From Meishania litoralis (GTDB lineage Bacteria > Bacteroidota > Bacteroidia > Flavobacteriales > Flavobacteriaceae): a stretch of DNA of 64,000 bases. Below are positions 53,367-61,555 of the stretch, piece by piece (position 1 is the stretch's first letter; the number at the start of each line of letters is the position of its first letter). The notes beneath the pieces are model-generated. The model searched no databases and was not told the DNA's origin. It saw nothing but the letters and a program-made list of their open reading frames with translations. The position numbers and the translations under genes are program-made. Location: the NCBI RefSeq assembly GCF_042611095.1, contig NZ_JBHFPV010000001.1, positions 1,972,380-2,036,379 of the forward strand, written 5' to 3'.

Positions 53367-53386
53367 TTGATGTTAAATTAAGGCTG

Positions 53387-53417
53387 CAAATATAGGCAGT
53401 CTCGGTCAATCTTTCAA
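53387..53417 (-). promoter_or_regulatory. Promoter of lysS
   Basis: Minus strand: TTG (53415-53417), 20 bases, TATATTTG (53387-53394), giving a start about 15 bases before the ATG. The -33 element lies within the 3' end of the GDSL hydrolase gene. Confidence 0.75.
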
Positions 53418-54113
53418 TCTAGGGGAAATAATAGGGCCAATTCTTTCCACAAATAATTTGTAGGCTTCTTTAGAAGGATGTAAACCATCGTTCGCAACCA
53501 ACTCGGGCCTTTCAAGACCCTCACGGGAAATGTCGGTAATATTTATGAAATGTACTTGAGAATCTTCGGCAACCTTTTTGGCAAACGAATTATATAAATC
53601 GATTTCGGCGGATATTTTTTGCCTATCCCGGTTTTTTCCAAAAGGTGTAAAACCCCAATCGGGAATCGAAACTACGATTACCTTGGCCGAATTGCCATTT
53701 GCCAGCTTGATGGCATGTGACAATAGCTCTGGAAATTCTTTCTCATATCTGGCAAACGGAATATCTTGATACTGATTGTTGACGCCGATCAACAGGGTCA
53801 CAAAATCATAGGAAGTTTTCAAATCGGCCGTTTCGATGGCGTCCAACAAATTATCTGTGCGCCAGCCGGTTTTAGCCAAGATCTGGGTCTGCACCTTGAT
53901 TCTCAAACTTGCCTCAAGACTTTTTTCAAGCTGCTTTGGGAAACTTGATTTTGAGGTAACACTCTCACCGACGGTATAGCTGTCACCGAGCGCCAAATAA
54001 GAATAGGTCGGCCTTTCTACCTCAAAATTGTCAGGTTTTTCGAAAGAAACCATTTGATCACCTGACTTCGAACAGGAGAAAAAAATCAATATGGTAAACA
54101 ATAACTTGCCCAT
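53406..54113 (-). CDS. SGNH/GDSL hydrolase, probable lipoprotein
   Basis: A 235-residue protein with a lipoprotein-like signal (MGKLLFTILIFFSCSK) and SGNH blocks: YLALGDSYTVGESV (nucleophile Ser), TLLIGVNNQYQD (Asn) and NDGLHPSKEAY (Asp-x-x-His). It should hydrolyse an ester, such as a lipid or acetylated sugar. ATG 54111-54113 is preferred because it begins the signal peptide; the open frame extends 43 codons further upstream without one. Confidence 0.9.
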   Translation of the reverse strand: MGKLLFTILIFFSCSKSGDQMVSFEKPDNFEVERPTYSYLALGDSYTVGESVTSKSSFPKQLEKSLEASLRIKVQTQILAKTGWRTDNLLDAIETADLKTSYDFVTLLIGVNNQYQDIPFARYEKEFPELLSHAIKLANGNSAKVIVVSIPDWGFTPFGKNRDRQKISAEIDLYNSFAKKVAEDSQVHFINITDISREGLERPELVANDGLHPSKEAYKLFVERIGPIISPRLKD

Positions 54114-54274
54114 TATCTTATCAAAGGTATTTAAACTTGAAACTACTTGCGTAATTATCTGTAAAAGGTTTGGTTTTTCCCAGTTGAACCTTATCAAAGA
54201 TAAACCGTCGAAAGCGTAACAAAAAGAATGATCTTGCGTCATATATGTACATCAATCATCAAAATTCCAAATCA

Positions 54275-54430
54275 ATGAGTTTTATACGAGTTATACTAGC
54301 TATACTTTTTCCACCTCTATCTGTCATTGGCAAGGGTTGCGGGTCATTTTTGATCGTGCTGTTGCTTACATTCTGTGGATGGGTTCCAGGGGTTATTGCC
54401 GCTTTGGTAATTTTGAACAATCCGAATTGA
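54275..54430 (+). CDS. Pmp3/YqaE family small membrane protein
   Basis: A 51-residue protein of two helices with the family pattern ILFPPLSVIGKGCGS ... LLTFCGWVPGVIAALVI. Proteins of this family (UPF0057) are small stress-associated membrane proteins in bacteria, plants and yeast. ATG 54275-54277 gives the canonical N-terminus. Divergent from the GDSL hydrolase gene. Confidence 0.9.
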   Translation: MSFIRVILAILFPPLSVIGKGCGSFLIVLLLTFCGWVPGVIAALVILNNPN

Positions 54431-54491
54431 AACCCTATTTAAATTTTACAATAAAGTTGTTTGCAGAAGATTTTCCGAAAGTTTGCATTAC

Positions 54492-54530
54492 CGAAAAATC
54501 TTTTCCCCTGCCCTAAAGGGGGGATTTTTC
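54492..54530. repeat. Left palindromic repeat flanking the DUF559 gene
   Basis: GAAAAATC-TTTTCCCC-tg-CCCTAAAGGG-ggGATTTTTC, an outer stem GAAAAATC/GATTTTTC with an inner CCCTAAAGGG palindrome. A matching inverted copy follows the gene at 54989-55030. Confidence 0.85.
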
Positions 54531-54601
54531 TACCTTTGACCATCCGTTCAAATTGAGTTTAAAAAGCGAAAGCATTTTTTGCTGTTCCTATTTGAATCCT
54601 A

Positions 54602-54982
54602 ATGGGAAAAAATAAAAATTTACTGAAGGAAGAAGGAATGCATGCCGGGGCTTCGGCCGATAAATTTGCCTTTGCTGCCTTTTTGAGAAAGGTAGAGACC
54701 CCTCAAGAGAAGAAATTATGGAATTTTCTTTGCAAAAGACCCAAGGATTTGAAATTTCGAAGACAACATCCATTCGGTAAGTATGTTCTTGACTTCTATT
54801 GCCATCGCGCAAGGTTGGTCATTGAGCTGGACGGCGGTCAACATAAGTTCAACATCGAATACGACAAAGACCGGACTAGGGTCATCGAGGACCATGGATT
54901 GAAAGTAGTGCGTTTTGAAAATTTTGAAATCGACAATAACTTTGAAGGAGTAATCAAGAAAATTGAAGCTTTTCTTGGATAG
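54602..54982 (+). CDS. DUF559 endonuclease-like protein
   Basis: A 126-residue protein of the DUF559 family, which has a PD-(D/E)xK/Vsr-like nuclease fold. Core: KLWNFLCKRPKDLKFRRQHP, FGKYVLDFYCHRARLVIELD, GGQH and FEIDNNFEGVI. The acidic residues of VLDFYC and VIELDGGQH are the likely metal ligands. The role of the family is unknown. The gene is bracketed by inverted palindromes (54492-54530, 54989-55030), which also suggests a mobile or repeat-linked unit. The spacers between gene and repeats are 71 and 6 bp. Confidence 0.92.
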   Translation: MGKNKNLLKEEGMHAGASADKFAFAAFLRKVETPQEKKLWNFLCKRPKDLKFRRQHPFGKYVLDFYCHRARLVIELDGGQHKFNIEYDKDRTRVIEDHGLKVVRFENFEIDNNFEGVIKKIEAFLG

Positions 54983-54988
54983 TGCCAG

Positions 54989-55030
54989 TCGATTTTTCCT
55001 CCCTTTAGGGTTGGGGAAATGAAAAATCGG
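54989..55030. repeat. Right palindromic repeat flanking the DUF559 gene
   Basis: CGATTTTTC-CTCCCTTTAGGG-ttggggaaat-GAAAAATCG. Its complement (TTTCCCC-aa-CCCTAAAGGG) matches the core of the left repeat, so the two are inverted about the gene. Confidence 0.85.
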
Positions 55031-55062
55031 CGACTTTATTTTTTGAAGTACAAAATTGGTCA

Positions 55063-55785
55063 ATGAAACAAAATAAAAAAGTACAGGTTCAAGACTTAGG
55101 ATTGATGGACTACAAGGAAACTTGGGACTACCAAGAATTGCTTTTTCAACGTACCGTCGATATAAAAACAAAGAATAGGAGGGAAGCGGAACAACAGGAA
55201 ACCCCCAATCATTTTTTGTTCGTAGAACATCCACATGTGTACACTTTGGGAAAAAGTGGGGATATCGAGAACCTTTTGGTCGATGAAGGGGTTTTGCATG
55301 AAAAAGGAGCCAAATTCTATAAGATCAACCGGGGAGGCGATATTACGTACCACGGACCGGGGCAGATCGTGGGCTACCCGATTCTTGATCTTGACAATTT
55401 TTTTACCGACATTCACAAATACCTCCGTTTATTGGAAGAAATGGTCATTTTGACCTTGGCCGAATACGGACTTAAAGGAGAGCGTTCGGAGGGTGAAACA
55501 GGAGTTTGGCTCGATGTGGGCACTCCCTTTGCCCGAAAAATCTGCGCTATGGGCGTGCGCGCCAGTAGATGGGTTACCATGCACGGTTTTGCATTGAACG
55601 TAAATACCGACCTGGGGTATTTCGATATGATGATTCCTTGTGGAATCAAGGACAAGGCGGTTACTTCCCTAAATGTGGAATTGGGGAAAAAGGAAATCGA
55701 CATGACCGAGGTAAAACAAAAACTATTAGATCATTTTGAAGTCCTTTTCAAAGCGAAGATCATAAAAGAAAAAACCCCGGTCTGA
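55063..55785 (+). CDS. lipB: Lipoyl(octanoyl) transferase LipB
   Basis: A 240-residue enzyme that transfers octanoyl groups from acyl carrier protein to lipoyl domains. Motifs: NRGGDITYHGPGQIVGYP, KICAMGVRASRWVTMHGFAL and the catalytic-lysine region upstream of MIPCGIKDKAVTSLN, whose Cys is the acyl acceptor. Length is normal. A bidirectional terminator follows at 55771. Confidence 0.96.
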   Translation: MKQNKKVQVQDLGLMDYKETWDYQELLFQRTVDIKTKNRREAEQQETPNHFLFVEHPHVYTLGKSGDIENLLVDEGVLHEKGAKFYKINRGGDITYHGPGQIVGYPILDLDNFFTDIHKYLRLLEEMVILTLAEYGLKGERSEGETGVWLDVGTPFARKICAMGVRASRWVTMHGFALNVNTDLGYFDMMIPCGIKDKAVTSLNVELGKKEIDMTEVKQKLLDHFEVLFKAKIIKEKTPV

Positions 55786-55799
55786 GCCGGGGTTTTTTC
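55771..55799. terminator. Bidirectional terminator after lipB
   Basis: AAAACCCCGG-TCTGAG-CCGGGGTTTT with T runs on both strands; it overlaps the last codons of lipB and serves the minus-strand gene at 55816 as well. Confidence 0.9.
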
Positions 55800-55815
55800 T
55801 TTTATGACAGCACGA

Positions 55816-56520
55816 TTATCTACTGAACTTCGTAAGCTCGGTAGTGCTCATGAGATTGCCATTTTTTTTATAAGTTTCTTGCTTTACCATTCCCACGCCT
55901 TCGGCCAACCACAGTTTCGAAATCATTTCTTGGGTCGCTCCCATGGTCTTTGATCGTGTCGTTTCGGTAATCACATAACAATCGAATGTTCCTGCGGCGG
56001 TTGTAACACTTTCTTTGCTTTTGACCACTCTTTCTGTCTGATCGACCTCCATTTTCATCTTAATACCGCTCATGTTCATCGAAACGGAAACATTCGCATC
56101 ATCCAGCTCTTGTCCGACCTTCAAATTGTTCGGTAATTCGATGTCGGTACCTGAAATATCCATTTCAACCCCCATATCGGTATATTGTTGCATCATTTGA
56201 GACGGAAAAAGGGATTGATAGTCAATTTTGACCATATTGCCGTCACATGTAATATTGTAGGCGGTACTGAAAACTTCTTTTCCCTTTTTATCGACATACT
56301 TTAAATTGAAGGTCGCATTGGTAGCACCACCGTTTTGTGAAACATCTGATATCTTATAGCTCGTTATGCCCTCGGTCTTTCCTTTTTTATCGGTATTGGT
56401 ATATTCAAAGGTAGTGCCCTCTATCATCGGGTAATATTTGCTACAGTTATCTTGTGCCGTAATCGAGATTGTTCCTAAAATCAGTGAAAAGATGAGTAAT
56501 GCTGTTTTTTTCATTTTCAA
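55816..56520 (-). CDS. Secreted DUF3108/TapB-like protein
   Basis: A 234-residue protein with a signal peptide (MKMKKTALLIFSLILG, ending SITAQ) and a beta-rich body (CSKYYPMIEGTTFEYTNTDK; VTTAAGTFDCYVITETTRSK; LAEGVGMVKQETYKKNG) that matches the lipocalin-like DUF3108 or TapB-type folds, in which extracted polymers or surface factors are bound. The resemblance is by pattern only. It is followed by the OmpA-like gene's end on the same strand, 15 bp away. Confidence 0.7.
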   Translation of the reverse strand: MKMKKTALLIFSLILGTISITAQDNCSKYYPMIEGTTFEYTNTDKKGKTEGITSYKISDVSQNGGATNATFNLKYVDKKGKEVFSTAYNITCDGNMVKIDYQSLFPSQMMQQYTDMGVEMDISGTDIELPNNLKVGQELDDANVSVSMNMSGIKMKMEVDQTERVVKSKESVTTAAGTFDCYVITETTRSKTMGATQEMISKLWLAEGVGMVKQETYKKNGNLMSTTELTKFSR

Positions 56521-56535
56521 GTTCTATATATAAGA

Positions 56536-57873
56536 TTATTGTTTGATAAATTCCACGCGTCTATTCTGGGCTTTTCCTTCGGCGGTGCTGTTGTCGCCCA
56601 CAGGTTCAGATTCTCCTTTACCTGCTGTTGCCAGTCTATCGGCAGCAACGTTATAAATTGTGACCAAGGTGTTTTTGACAGCTTCCGCCCTTTTTTCTGA
56701 GAGTTGCATGTTGGTCGAATCGTCACCTTCTGAGTCGGTGTGCCCGACTATTTTTAGATTCATGCCTTTTTCTTGTGCAAGAACCTGCGAAATCTGTCTT
56801 ATTATTCCCATGGATTGAGGTTGTATGTTCGACGAACCTGAATCGAACAAAATGCCGTTAGTTGATATTTTTCCTTCGGTGATTAGTTTTCTCCTAAGAT
56901 CTACACCGCCCTCGGCAGCTTTTAGGTTTTTTAGAAAGAGCCGTTCTTTTCCGTCCTTAAAATTGATGACTTCAAATTTTAGGGAAGTAGGTGGGGTCGC
57001 CGTGGGAATCATTCTGGGAATATCCACATATTTCTTTTCGTTCACCCAAAGGCGAAAACGCTCTTTGTTCACGGCTATGGAAACGTGAGGTTGGTTGATA
57101 ACATCCTGACGAATATCTCCTTGGATATTATTATTGATGTCTCCCCTTTGATTCCGCACATGAAAACCGATTGGGTGATATTGACAGAAGGGGATATCCA
57201 CACTGGCGAAATTACCTTTTTTAAATAGATTGTCGTCGGTAAGAATAACCCGCAGAATGGCCGTGGAAGCGGTTTTTTTATCAAGACCGGTGGCCATTAC
57301 GTCAAATTCTATCGTGTACTCTTCTGGCAAACTAGGTATGTCTGGAACGTAATATGTGCTGTAGCCGGGTACTAGGGCAAACCACTTCTCCGTACCTTGA
57401 TTGATGGTTACTACTTCACCGGAACCATTGGTGTTCCATTTACTAGGAAAGTCCCCGATAAAGTCATTTGAGAAGTCGTCGAAAAATAGTTGGTTGTCAC
57501 CGGGCACAAAATCAAATTTGCTATATACCGAAATTGTTTTTGGATTATCGGTTGACATTGGTTCCGTTGAACCTCCAGGGTCATTCGTATCGGTGTTCTG
57601 TCCATTACCACTAGGTCCTTTGGTCGAAGTCTCATTTGGGACAGGATTCTTTTTTTGTTTTTCCTCTTGGGACCCGGGTTCAAGAATACTGTCCAGTACT
57701 TGATCTGTTTTTTCGGTGGCCTCTTTTTCAACACGTCGCTCAACGGCCCGTTCCGCGGCCTTCTCGGCACGTTTTCCCAATTTTTTCAAGAACTGACCAT
57801 TTGCATCTGGAGCATAGGCGAAGATAAAAATCATAGGAAGCCCCATTTTCAATAGTTGGGCGATTTTTTTCAT
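56536..57873 (-). CDS. OmpA family protein
   Basis: A 445-residue protein with a signal peptide (LLKMGLPMIFIFAYAPDANG), a charged helical stretch (EKAAERAVERRVEKEATEKT), a Ser/Thr/Pro/Gly-rich linker, a beta-rich central domain (about 115-325) and the OmpA peptidoglycan-binding domain at the C-terminus (ILFDSGSSNIQPQSMGII; VGHTDSEGDDSTNMQLSEKR; NRRVEFIKQ). It probably links the outer membrane to the wall. ATG 57871-57873 is chosen at the signal peptide. Confidence 0.92.
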   Translation of the reverse strand: MKKIAQLLKMGLPMIFIFAYAPDANGQFLKKLGKRAEKAAERAVERRVEKEATEKTDQVLDSILEPGSQEEKQKKNPVPNETSTKGPSGNGQNTDTNDPGGSTEPMSTDNPKTISVYSKFDFVPGDNQLFFDDFSNDFIGDFPSKWNTNGSGEVVTINQGTEKWFALVPGYSTYYVPDIPSLPEEYTIEFDVMATGLDKKTASTAILRVILTDDNLFKKGNFASVDIPFCQYHPIGFHVRNQRGDINNNIQGDIRQDVINQPHVSIAVNKERFRLWVNEKKYVDIPRMIPTATPPTSLKFEVINFKDGKERLFLKNLKAAEGGVDLRRKLITEGKISTNGILFDSGSSNIQPQSMGIIRQISQVLAQEKGMNLKIVGHTDSEGDDSTNMQLSEKRAEAVKNTLVTIYNVAADRLATAGKGESEPVGDNSTAEGKAQNRRVEFIKQ

Positions 57874-58128
57874 TTTGATGTTTTTTGCATTTTGTGGGTA
57901 ATAAGAATAAGTGTTTTGCAGTTCGGTTTCGATTTCATGCAATAATCCATATCAAGTATCTTGATCGACTTTTAACGGTATTGTCTTTCATAGGTTAACA
58001 TTAAGGCGAATCAAAAATTAGTATCGTTTGTCTTAAGCCCTCCAAAATAGCAAAATCAGTGTAATCATTCTGGCAAGGTTGTATCAGTTGTCGCAAATTT
58101 TGTACAAAGTGTAATATTCATTATGTAA

Positions 58129-60591
58129 TTAGTCCATTGTGTAAATTGTCAAAGAATTGGTCTGATTTTTTACAACGACCTCCAATCTTCTATCATTGTC
58201 GATGTCGGTCAAATCGATAGCAGAAATACCGAATATGGGAAAATTGGGTATTAGGTTGGCTTGACTGTCGAACAGATAGACCTTTTGGTTCTGTATATCG
58301 GTTACGCTGACATATATTTTGTCATAGATATAAAAAATCTTTGGCCTACTATAGACCCCAAGATCAAGCTCGACCTTTTTGCCTTTAATGTTCAATATAT
58401 TGTCATTCATGTAAACTAAAGTGTTCAGGGTGGCATCGAGACCGTGGTCGGGGTTTAGGCCGAGGTTTGTTCTTTCAAAATTTCCTCTCGAATTTATTTG
58501 ATGTAAAATTCCTTTCTTATCGGTGACGGTGAATTTGTTTTTATAAAGGAAGGTTCCGTTTTCTGAAAAATCGATTTTGTCACTTACCCTGACCCTTACA
58601 TCGCCGACCCGATTCAGAATTTTTAAGATGCCACCTTCCATTTGAAAGACCAAATGGTCTTTGTTGCCGATGACAATATGCTTTGGAGCGCTTATAATCG
58701 GCGCTTCGGCACGTGTATATTTGAACCCGGTTACGATTTGTGCCTTGCGATTGTACATAAAAACCTTTTCGCCTTGTGTAACTACGAACCGATAATCCTT
58801 TTTGCCCTCGTAATCGAACACGGCCAAGGGGTTGAGGTTGCCACCTTCGTATTTTAAAGTAAAGGGCCTTACTTCTTTGCCATTGCGGTCGAGGATCAAA
58901 AATTGATTGTTGGTAGTGAAGGCCAATTGTAGACGACCGTTCTTGTAAATATCGACTTGATGTATTTTCCCTTGTATTTTTCCTTCCAATTGTTTTTTCC
59001 AAAGAATTTTTCCGCTTGAAGAAATCAAATAGAGTTTGTTCGTGACATCTTGTACGACTACCTCTTTTCGCTTGGTATTGTGATTCATTACGAATTGTGG
59101 TTCGTTTGCAAGTGTCGTATCTAGGGCAACATTGAAAATCGGCCTTATGGTCTTGATGTTGCTCGGGGCCACAATTCTTTGGGCGGAAAGATTGACATGG
59201 TAAAAATCGCCACCGGTAACCACTTGGGCACCGTATGCATACCCATCAAGTTTGGGGTCTTTCAGGTCTTTATGAAGATTGTCTATGAAATTGTCTTTCG
59301 ATAGTTGTTCGATTTTATCAGGGTTCGACACGACAAGTATATTGGCCGCGCCCCCCAGATTTTTGCTCGCCTCGGTATAAACAGGATTTTTATCGAAGGT
59401 GCTTCCTTTTTTATAGCTTGAAATGATGGTCTGTAAAACTTCTTTTGTCCGGCCAAAAACAAATACATCATCAAGTACGGTACAAAATTTGGCATTGAAA
59501 TCATCGACGAGAGGCTCAAAGGCCGTAAACAGAAAATCACCCTCGTTGAGCTCTTGAATACCGTTGCCCTGATAATCGACAATATCATTTTGTATGGCCC
59601 CTAAATATCTTAAGAGTTCCTCAGAACCATAGGTCTTCAGCAATACTACTTTTTCTGTATTCAAATAGACGATTCCAATTTCTTCTACCGTATTGAAAAT
59701 GATATTATCCTTGGCGGGTTTGTTGAGGTAATTCGATCGGTTGGTTTCAAAAACGGTATGGTCGTCAAAAGTATATGACGAAATGCCATCTGATTCGAGA
59801 GGGGCTATGAAAGGGGTGGTATTGCGAAGTGCTTCAGTTCCCTTAAAAAGATTCAGATAATTCGGTAACGAGTCATTGGCAATGGCAATGCCGTTTAAAC
59901 CAAGTAATTCACTGCCTATGTCAACATCAAAGTAGATCCAGTCCGCAAAATCGGAAACCGAAATTCTTGGCACATCCGATACGATCTGGTCCATCAAAAG
60001 ATCGCTTTGTTCAAGATTGAAGAATATGTTTAAAGGCTTTTTTTTGTCGGCGATGCCATACAAACGCTGAAAAGTAATGTTCGGTCGGCGATCTTCTACA
60101 TCTTCCAATGTTTCGTTCAAAAAAGAGGCCGATGAACTGACAAAGAGCATGTCATCTGCCAAGGTGCTGAATACAGCCTTATCGTTCATGGTATATTTAT
60201 GTATTGTCCGATTTCCAAAAATCAATTTTTCGGCGTATTTGGCGCGTAGGCTGTCGACACTGAACATGTCAGACAGATGCTCTGAAACGAAAAAAAACTC
60301 GATACTGTCTTTTTCGGTTTCCGAAAAAACCAACATTCCGGTTGATTTCGCGTCGATCTGTTCTAGAAAAGCAATTTTATCTACGATGGATTTATAGGGA
60401 CCAAGGTTTTCGAATCTCTTGATAAAATCGTTGACTTCAAGACTATCGTGAAGCGAGGAAAGACCGTTGATTTGTATTGCGGCAAGTGCATTTGCTCCTA
60501 CATATGCCGATAGAGGAATATTTTTCTGGTCTTCCCTGGCGCAGTTAAAAATCAATAAAGTCAATAGAAAAAACAAGCCCTTGAGCTTCAT
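58129..60591 (-). CDS. Large lipoprotein with DUF3352-like and propeller-like parts
   Basis: An 820-residue protein. The lipoprotein signal (LFFLLTLLIFNCARED) has Cys at residue 17. The first about 450 residues have DUF3352-like strand-helix repeats (IKRFENLGPYKSIVDKIAFL; LNIFFNLEQSDLLMDQIV). The last about 330 residues contain regular beta strands with recurring D-x-D-G-x-x-(L/I) and ISSSGKILWKKQLEGKIQGK, like a PQQ-type propeller. It is a cell-surface or periplasmic lipoprotein of unknown function. Its neighbour downstream on the same strand is OmpA-like. Confidence 0.7.
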   Translation of the reverse strand: MKLKGLFFLLTLLIFNCAREDQKNIPLSAYVGANALAAIQINGLSSLHDSLEVNDFIKRFENLGPYKSIVDKIAFLEQIDAKSTGMLVFSETEKDSIEFFFVSEHLSDMFSVDSLRAKYAEKLIFGNRTIHKYTMNDKAVFSTLADDMLFVSSSASFLNETLEDVEDRRPNITFQRLYGIADKKKPLNIFFNLEQSDLLMDQIVSDVPRISVSDFADWIYFDVDIGSELLGLNGIAIANDSLPNYLNLFKGTEALRNTTPFIAPLESDGISSYTFDDHTVFETNRSNYLNKPAKDNIIFNTVEEIGIVYLNTEKVVLLKTYGSEELLRYLGAIQNDIVDYQGNGIQELNEGDFLFTAFEPLVDDFNAKFCTVLDDVFVFGRTKEVLQTIISSYKKGSTFDKNPVYTEASKNLGGAANILVVSNPDKIEQLSKDNFIDNLHKDLKDPKLDGYAYGAQVVTGGDFYHVNLSAQRIVAPSNIKTIRPIFNVALDTTLANEPQFVMNHNTKRKEVVVQDVTNKLYLISSSGKILWKKQLEGKIQGKIHQVDIYKNGRLQLAFTTNNQFLILDRNGKEVRPFTLKYEGGNLNPLAVFDYEGKKDYRFVVTQGEKVFMYNRKAQIVTGFKYTRAEAPIISAPKHIVIGNKDHLVFQMEGGILKILNRVGDVRVRVSDKIDFSENGTFLYKNKFTVTDKKGILHQINSRGNFERTNLGLNPDHGLDATLNTLVYMNDNILNIKGKKVELDLGVYSRPKIFYIYDKIYVSVTDIQNQKVYLFDSQANLIPNFPIFGISAIDLTDIDNDRRLEVVVKNQTNSLTIYTMD

Positions 60592-60708
60592 GGCGGGTAT
60601 TTTATATCAAATTTATGACATTAACTTTTTTTAAATAGGGCCGGTGCTGAAACTTTATAAACTACTATATCAACTTTTTAAAGAGCCGGGCAATTATTGT
60701 CCGATTTC

Positions 60709-61305
60709 TTATAAGTCAAGCGAAGTTTGCATAGGTAACTGTCTGAAGCTTTTTCTGTGGTGCTTGGTCAATCCATATTTTCGAATGGCCTCACGATGCT
60801 CTTTTGTCGGATAGCCTTTGTTCTTCTTCCAATTATACATGGGGAATTCTTCGTGCAGGCGTTCCATGTATTCATCGCGATAGGTTTTGGCCAAGACCGA
60901 AGCGGCGGCAATGCTCATGAACTTGCTATCTCCTTTTATGATGCATTCATGGGGAATATCTTGAAAAGGCTTGAAACGATTGCCGTCAACTATGATGAAC
61001 TTTGATCGTATCTGCAATTGGCCAATGGCCGTATGCATGGCCAAAATGGAAGCGTTCAAAATATTGATTTTATCGATTTCCTCAGGAAAAATATGGGCCA
61101 CCCCAAAATTCAGGGCCTTTTTTTCGATGATCGGACGGAGTAAAGTTCTTTTTCTTTCCGATAATAATTTCGAATCATTCAGAACCTCATTTTCAAAATC
61201 TTTCGGTAAGATCAATGCAGCAGCGGTTACGGGGCCTGCCAGACACCCCCTTCCTGCCTCGTCGGTTCCAATTTCATCTATGTAAGTGTGAAAAAGTCTC
61301 AGCAC
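60709..61305 (-). CDS. rnhB: Ribonuclease HII
   Basis: A 198-residue enzyme that removes ribonucleotides and RNA primers from RNA-DNA hybrids. The catalytic motif DEIGTDEAGRGCLAGPV (Asp, Glu, Gly-Arg-Gly) is at residue 10, with FIIVDGNRF and AAASVLAKTYRDEYM further on. It starts with GTG (61303-61305); no ATG gives the complete motif. Size is normal. Confidence 0.97.
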   Translation of the reverse strand: MLRLFHTYIDEIGTDEAGRGCLAGPVTAAALILPKDFENEVLNDSKLLSERKRTLLRPIIEKKALNFGVAHIFPEEIDKINILNASILAMHTAIGQLQIRSKFIIVDGNRFKPFQDIPHECIIKGDSKFMSIAAASVLAKTYRDEYMERLHEEFPMYNWKKNKGYPTKEHREAIRKYGLTKHHRKSFRQLPMQTSLDL

Positions 61306-61406
61306 GGATCGTGAAAAATTGATGTATACGAATATAGGCCAAACAAGGGCGATAGAAAAGAACAGGTTTGCGAACCATTATGGCACTCTTGCAAAAACTT
61401 TCACAT

Positions 61407-61434
61407 TTGGTTAGCAACAAAAAAATTAACTTTG
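61407..61434 (+). promoter_or_regulatory. Possible promoter of the porin gene
   Basis: TTG (61407-61409), 17 bases, TAACTTTG (61427-61434). The box fits the consensus, but the spacing is short. It would give a leader of about 115 bases. Confidence 0.4.
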
Positions 61435-61555
61435 TCGGTGATGATTTTATTTTGACGCTTTGCCGTAGGCAGTTGCCAAAATTAATGATCGAGTTAATCA
61501 CGCCAATGGGCGTGACCTGTATAATGCCAATTTTGAAAGGCCATCATTCGTTTCG

